Assembly (NCBI GenBank): GCA_029721435.1
Contig: CM056576.1
Coordinates: 70,015,876 to 70,079,875, forward strand
DNA: 64,000 bases
Direction of reading: 5' to 3'
Origin: Gymnothorax reevesii
Lineage: Eukaryota; Chordata; Actinopteri; Anguilliformes; Muraenidae
Shown: positions 31,176 through 64,000 of the stretch, in pieces
Layout: every line of letters starts with the position of its first letter
Numbering within the stretch: the first letter of the stretch is position 1
Notes under the pieces: model-generated
Told to the model about the DNA's origin: nothing
What the model saw: the letters and a program-made list of their open reading frames with translations, nothing else
Database searches by the model: none
Translations under genes and position numbers: made by a program

Positions 31176-31645
31176 GAGTGACAGAGGATGGCCCATTTTA
31201 GCTGAAACCATGTGGCCCAACTTACCAAGGTAAATTGGGCCACTAACAAAAACCTCAGTTTTCTAAAAAATATGTTCAGATGGCAAACTAACAGCATTAT
31301 TTCTGATGGATGTCATCAAGACAGATATTATGCATCATCATTTTTTTATGTACACTTGTTTTTTATTGATTTATCATCCTTATCATTGCTTTGTAAGATT
31401 TGGTATGCCATGCTACTCACCATGCAGTTTTCTGGTGCAGTGTTGATTTGAGGCATTGCTCCACCAACCATAGCAACCATAGACCAATCAAATCAGTTGC
31501 TACTTCTCAAGTACAGTTGTGACAACAGTTAGAAATCATTTGCAGTCATTGGCTCTAAATTTCAGAAAGGCTGGGATCCCCAAACCTTAAATGGCCCATT
31601 TTACCTTATGGCCCAATTTACCTGATATCACCCTATATCGAAGGA
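31174..31645. mobile_element. Possible inverted-repeat MITE
   Basis: agagtgacag..ggcccatttta and ggtaaattgggccact at the left face taaatggcccattttacc and ggcccaatttacctgatatc then accct at the right. The arms are degenerate and no target duplication was identified. The interior has no coding motif. Confidence 0.35.
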
Positions 31646-31904
31646 GACTTGAAACTTGCGATAGATTCCATAAATAATATGGAAAATCGTTATTGCAATA
31701 ATAAATCAGGTGGGAAAGAAGTGGGGACATTTTCTCATAGACTTCTATAGCATTGAACTTCTTTCTGCAACCACCGACGTCGCCATCTGCTGGCCATTAA
31801 ATAGAACGCAAATTTTAGAGATTTAAAGATGAGGCCGCAGTGGCTTCAGTTTTCAGACCTGTGTGCGGCGTCCATCTTTTAATAGTCTTTGGTTCTGGCG
31901 ATTT

Positions 31905-31985
31905 GTGCTGCCTTGTCAAAAAATGCTACTGTAATGCAAAGCGATCGTGTATTGCAAAATGACTCAGTGTGCAGTAGTAACTTTG
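31905..31985 (-). repeat. Copy 1 of an 80-bp repeat around mcm3 exon 1
   Basis: gatttgtgctgccttgtcaa and taatgcaaagcgatcgt are the inverse of 33395-33475 and 34755-34835. It lies about 0.6 kb upstream of the start codon and in the opposite orientation to the other two copies. Confidence 0.7.
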
Positions 31986-32279
31986 TCATTTGATATCTTA
32001 TTATAACAAGCAGATGTTATAGTGAGTTGGATAAGTTTGTTCAGAGATATATGCCACATGCCATTATCATCCAATCTCTGCATTTTAAGGAAAACCCAGC
32101 GTGTACATACAAATATATACACGCTAAACAGGTCGAAAGGCGCACCGAAACAAAATGTATAATTATGAGATTTGAAGATACTTGAGATGTGAGCGAAGAA
32201 ATGGAGCGCAAGATTTTAGGTTTGAGCGAGCGCAGAACTCCAAGGTAGTATACTTGGTAGCAAAAACTGACAGATCACC

Positions 32280-32573
32280 GGTCTGGCTTATTGGTACTCA
32301 GTTGGCTTCCGGAAGATTTCGCGCGAAACACACAGAGGGAGGGCACTATATTCATTATTCATGATGGCAGTGAAAATGTAACATTGGATTGGCTGTTGAA
32401 AGGAAGCGCGCCGAATATGCAGATTAAGTTACACTTTTCGGACCAATCATTGTCTACATTACGAAGTAATATTGAGATTTGTGGCGGGAATAGTTTGTCA
32501 TTTACGGAGTGCAGGCTTTTGTGTTGTGTCGGTCGACTGTATATCCTGAGACATTAACAAAATTTGTAACGCG
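32280..32573 (+). promoter_or_regulatory. Putative mcm3 promoter with E2F and CCAAT motifs
   Basis: A perfect palindromic E2F-type site, TTTCGCGCGAAA, lies at 32317-32328. A second E2F-like site, TGGCGGGAA, is at 32482-32490, and GCGCGCCGAA is near 32405. Inverted CCAAT boxes (ATTGG) are at about 32290, 32384 and 32389, and a forward CCAAT at about 32442. No TATA box is evident. E2F control of MCM genes at the G1/S transition is established in vertebrates, so this arrangement fits. The transcription start itself cannot be seen. Confidence 0.7.
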
Positions 32574-59723
<27,150 letters not shown>

Positions 59724-60785
59724 GTAAGACATGCAGAGCAAGTTTTGTTGTACTTTTGATTGGTGAGGCATATGGGGCGGGGCTAAGACCTATAATCACA
59801 AATGAACTATGGTTACAGAACACATACTTGCAGTCAGCTGCTCTGAGCAGCTGCATTTCTGTTCTAAGAAAATGTTGCTTTTTATTGCATTATTACTGCA
59901 CTCAACCAATTTGAGTTTATTTGGCTGATAAACAATCCATTTACTCTTGGAGGCAGAATGATTAATATTGTGCCAAAAGGTGCTGCCTACTCCTCGGGTG
60001 ACTCGCAGCAAAGATGTTGCCTTGGAATCCTGTGGTTTGGTTTTTGAATCCCAGCCATGCCATTACTACCTTTGTGTTGACTTGGGTCACTTTTGGTCCA
60101 GCTTCACTGAGACTAAAGGGGGGGATAAACGGATTTAATTTCACATCACTCTGGCTGCTTCTTTGTCAGCCTGGCGCTAGCAGCTGCACAAGCTGAACAT
60201 GTGATGACTATGTTGCTTTGACCCACAGCCTAGGTGTGATTGACAGTGTGCCTGCACTATTTAAAGAATCAAGGGCTTGTCATTAGTCAGAGAAACTGCA
60301 TCGCAATCTTCCTACTGCATCAATGGGACCAGGTTGCTGCAGTGGACTGAACTGTTTGGCTGTTTCCAGAGTGGAAAAAATGCTGAGAAAAATCTTTGTA
60401 CTTCTCTGATCTTTTCATCATTTTCAATTAATTTTTCTAAATGTAGAATACACAATGATGAGACAGACATAGAAACAGATTGAGGAAATAATGTCCATCT
60501 CGTAGCAGGGTCATTCTACACACAACCAGCAATTTGGCTTGGGTACTTAACGAAAATTAAGATGTAGTCTAGACAATTGATTTCAAAGTATTTTATTGCG
60601 AACATATCAAGGGTCAACGAGTATGCAAGCTTAATCAAATTTAAATAACAAAATTTGTTTTGAAGTGGTAACGTTCAGAACAAAAAATTATACGGATCAC
60701 TAAACTCAATTGTTCCTTGAGATTCAGAAAATATGGCATAATGAAAAACAGAAAAATAGTCATCATAGGACAAATATTCTATGTA
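59724..60785. other. mcm3 intron 6, first part, no gene
   Basis: No motif or structured repeat recognised. Confidence 0.4.
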
Positions 60786-62384
60786 CAAAACCCAAAACCA
60801 GTGAAGTTGGCACGTTGTGTAAATCGTAAATAAAAACAGAATACAATGATTTGCAAATCCTTTTCAACCTATGTTCAATTGAATACACTGCAAAGACAAG
60901 TTACTTAATGTTCGAACAGGTAAACTTTGTCATTTTTTGCAAATATTAGCTCATTTGGAATTTGAGGCCTGCAACATGTTTCAAAAAAGCCGGCACAAGT
61001 GGCAAAAAAGACTGAGAGAGTTGAGGAATGCTCATCAAACACTTATTTGGAACATCCCACAGGTGAACGGGCTAATTGGGAACAGGTGGGTGCCATGACT
61101 GGGTATAAAAGCAGCTTCCCTGAAATGCTCAGTCATTCACAAACAAGGATGGTGCGAGGGTCACCACTTGGTGAACAAATGCGTGAGCTGATTGCCGAAC
61201 AGTTTAAAAACAACATTCTTCAAAGAGCTATTGCAAGAAATTGAGGGATTTCATCTACGGGCCTTAATATCCTCAAAAGGTTCAGAGAATCAGGAGAAAG
61301 CGCTGCACGTAAGCGACAAGGACGAAAACCAACATTGAATGCCCGTGACCTTCGATCCCTCAGGTGGTTCTGCATCAAAAACCGACATCAGTGTGTAAAG
61401 GACATCACCACTTGGGCTCTGGAACACTTCAGAAAACCTCTGTCAGTAACTACAGTTCGTCGCTGCATCTGCAAGTGCAAGTTAAAACTCTACAATGCAA
61501 AGCAAAAGCCATTTATCAACAGCAGCCAGAAACGCCGCCGGCTTCGCTGGGCCCAAGCTCATCTAAGATGGACTGATGCAAAGTGGAAAAGTGTTCTGTA
61601 TTCTGACGAGTCCACATTTCAAATTGGTTTTGGAAACTGTGCACGTTGTGTCCTCCGGACCAAAGAGGAAAAGAACCATCCGGACTATTATAGGCGCAAA
61701 GTTCAAAAGCCAGCATCTGTGAGGGTATGGGGGTGTATTAGTGCCCAAGGCATGGGCAACTTACACATATGTGAAGGCACCATTAATGCTGAAAGGTACA
61801 TACAGGTTTTGGAGCAATATATGTTGCCATCCAAGCAACGTCTTTTTCATGGACGCACCTGCTTATTTCAGCAAGACAATGCCAAGCCACATTCTGCACG
61901 TGTTACAACAGCATGGCTTCGTAGTAAGAGTGCGGGTACTAGGCTGGCCTGCCTGTAGTCCAGACCTGTCTCCCATTGAAAGTGTGTGGCGCATTATGAA
62001 GCATAAAGTACGACAACGGAGACCCTGACTGTTGAACAACTTAAGCTGTACATCAAGCAAGAATGGGAAAGAGTTCCAGCTGAAAAGCTTCAAAAATTGG
62101 TCTCCTCAGTTCCCAAACTTTTACTGAGTGTCATTAAAAGGAAAGGCGATGTAACACAGTGGTAAAAAGGCCCCTGTGCAAACTTTTTGCAATGCGTTGC
62201 TGCCTTTAAATTCTAAGTTAATATTTGCGCAAAAAAAAAAAAAGTTTCTCAGTTTGATCATTTAAGCATCTTGTCTTTGCAGTGTATTCAATTGAATATA
62301 AGTTGAAAAGGATTTGCAAATCATTGTATTCTGTTTTTATTTACGATTTACATTACGTGCCAACTTCACTGGTTTTGGGTTTTG
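60786..62384 (+). mobile_element. Tc1-like transposon (family B) in mcm3 intron 6
   Basis: Ends caaaacccaaaaccagtgaa and ttcactggttttgggttttg with TA flanks (60784-60785, 62385-62386). 1599 bp, full length. It is the same family as 36515-38120 and the remnant split at 12323/18220, but in the opposite orientation to the former. Confidence 0.92.
61149..62165 (+). pseudogene. Tc1-like transposase pseudogene (family B, best-kept copy)
   Basis: ATG at 61149 gives MVRGSPLGEQMRELIAEQFK, then a stop after AIARN where the family has Leu. LNILKRFRESGESAARKRQG follows. The longest open stretch (61335-61958) holds TTVRRCICKCKLKLYNAKQK, the first catalytic block VLYSDESTFQIGFGNCARCV, QGMGNLHICEGTINAERYIQ and FQQDNAKPHSARVTT. 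A one-base frameshift near 61935 separates SPDLSPIESVWRIMKHKVRQ, which carries the Glu. Another stop follows RQRRP at 62027. The DDE triad residues are all present. Only two stops and one frameshift separate it from an open frame, making it the least damaged transposase here. Confidence 0.9.
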
Positions 62385-62386
62385 TA

Positions 62387-63325
62387 TATTTAATTTAATT
62401 ACATATTTTATTTTCAAGAAACTTTTGTTCAGAAATCCCAATACTGTGTATTCCATCCTAAGACTAAATGTTCTACAGTAATGATTAAACATGAACAAAC
62501 TGACACAAAGATCCATCTGCTATTATTTCACCACTGGGGGGCGGCATTACGTCATAATTTGCAAGCACACAGTTCACCAAGTAAACGATTTGAAGGTCAA
62601 AGTTAACATGAAATGTTCATAACTTGTATTGTCACTATAAGATTGCTTGCTGGTAAGCTACTGGACCCTTGGTCCATTTTTTTGGGTATTGGGGTTGTAA
62701 ACAAGGAATACAACTTTTGTGTATTTTTGCTGTAAAAAAAAACGGTGCACTGCACTTTTTAAAAAAAATTAGTCTCATGTAACCTTACACTTAATACCAA
62801 TAATAATGACATTGATGATAATCAGGAATTTTTTTCTGGTGTCTGAATAGTATTGGTATTGGCAGATATCCACATTTGGGTATCGGAATCTGATTGGAAC
62901 TGAAAAAAGTGGATTGGTGCATCCCTAGTTAGTTTTCCTCCCATTCTCTGAGGTAGAACTATGGACATGAGATTTGAAGAATTTTAAACTTTTGGCAGTG
63001 AGTTAAAAACCTGTTTTCAGGTATAATTACTTGGCTGCGTAAATCCCATAAATGTGGGATGGTGTATGAATTGATCATTAAAGTGGCTGATTTTAAAAGA
63101 GAAGACAAACTGCAGCTACCTGTGGTACTCAGTATTGGTCTTAGGGACCAATTCACAATTATTAAAATCATGATTGCAATTGCGGTTGGAACAAAAAACA
63201 ACATGCACAGAGATCCCCAGGACCATTGGTTAAAATCACTGCTTGGAGAACTGCAATCGTAATCCTTACGACTTTGAATATTTTATGGTACAGTTATAAC
63301 ATTTCCTTCCTCCTCCTCTGTCTCT
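62387..63325. other. mcm3 intron 6, no gene
   Basis: Nothing recognised except ttatttcaccactggggggc at about 62523, which resembles tatttcaccactagggggag at 49687. Confidence 0.35.
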
Positions 63326-63329
63326 TGAC

Positions 63330-63545
63330 CAGGGGCGTCACTAGACCTAATATTTTACTGGGGCTCAACGTGAGCGCGAGCAAAAATTTTTGAGCACTTA
63401 TTTATCATAAAAAAGCATAAATAGTGCTTCAAATTATACATTTGTGAGATTACCCATGTTTTAACGTGAAAATTTATACTGGGGCACCGCAGACCAAAAC
63501 TGGGGCACGAGTCCCAGTAAAATATGTCTCGTTCCGCCGAGGCAC
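63330..63545. repeat. Possible DNA-transposon end or MITE
   Basis: caggggcgtcactagaccta starts it and ttttactggggc recurs inverted as gagtcccagtaaaat near 63510. This resembles fish elements with CAGGGGCG ends. Boundaries are unclear. Confidence 0.35.
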
Positions 63546-63720
63546 TTGACGCTGAGAGGGATTTCTAGATCTGGACAAACAAAAAGTGTTTGGTAGGAAT
63601 ATGGCATACTTGATATAATTAAGGCCTGTGTATCCTAAGGTTGAAACATGATGTTTGGTCTTTAACTCCTATCTCATTCATAGTTTATAGGATAGCCTTT
63701 AACACGTTCACTTGGTCCCA

Positions 63721-63824
63721 TGAATAACAAAAGGTCACAAGTGACCTGCCTGATGAAACCTGTTTTTCTGCACCACGAAGTACTACAGCCGCTGTATGTC
63801 ACTTGCGACCTTTTGTTATTCATG
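63721..63824. repeat. Inverted repeat of about 25-bp arms, hairpin-forming
   Basis: tgaataacaaaaggtcacaa then gtgac (63721-63745) pairs with gtcacttgcgaccttttgtt then attca (63798-63822) with one mismatch and a 52-bp loop. Confidence 0.75.
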
Positions 63825-64000
63825 TCATGACTTGGTGATAGTTTAGTGACACAACAGTGTATGCGAGGATGTGATTTGGATCCTGTGATGTAAATGTTGG
63901 CTGTGCTGAAAAGACACTCGGGGTCAGCCTTGCCATAGGACTCAATGTAATGGTTGATTCCTACTGGGCATACCAATATGGCTGCTCTGTTTCTTCAACC

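Noticed and set aside
59724..64000. A seventh mcm3 exon
   Set aside because: I looked for the text that follows SQSCSK in vertebrate MCM3 (start of the AAA+ linker) and found no frame with an acceptor encoding it.

Overview
The window is a stretch of a vertebrate nuclear genome, almost certainly a teleost fish. The one host gene I can support is mcm3, on the + strand. Its first six coding exons lie between 32574 and 59723 and encode the first 292 residues of the replicative helicase subunit MCM3. The gene continues past the right edge. GT/AG introns, several fish-type Tc1 families, a Gmr1-like Ty3/gypsy element, a Penelope-like element and hAT, piggyBac and Harbinger fragments all point to a teleost. 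I cannot name the species; an otophysan fish is only a guess.

Layout. 1-12.3 kb: intergenic DNA made of old transposons. These are a pogo-like element with a decayed transposase, an L1/Tx1-type LINE 3' end, Tc1 remnants, a Harbinger 5' piece and a 160-bp tandem array. 12.3-18.2 kb: one nearly full-length but inactivated Gmr1-like LTR retrotransposon with integrase upstream of reverse transcriptase; it sits inside the terminal repeat of a Tc1 element. 18.2-31.1 kb: a dense nest. A Tc1 element is split by an LTR-type insertion that itself holds a piggyBac-like element. A second Tc1 carries a 25-bp micro-inversion over its catalytic glutamate motif. A third Tc1-like element holds an LTR-like insert and a Penelope-like GIY-YIG fragment. 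32.2-32.6 kb: the mcm3 promoter, with E2F and CCAAT motifs. 32.6-64 kb: mcm3 exons in introns of 1.9-14.1 kb loaded with transposons. Intron 2 contains a hAT element with a perfect 8-bp target duplication, and inside it lies an unidentified 4.6-kb long-inverted-repeat element flanked by about 120 bp of duplicated target.

No rRNA, CRISPR, bacterial operon or intact transposase was seen, and I found no tRNA gene by eye. Every transposon reading frame I checked carries stops, frameshifts, deletions or a lost catalytic residue. The biology of the window is therefore one conserved replication gene plus a layered record of transposition. Insertion order can be read from the target duplications. The least explained structure is the long-inverted-repeat element at 39025-43657.
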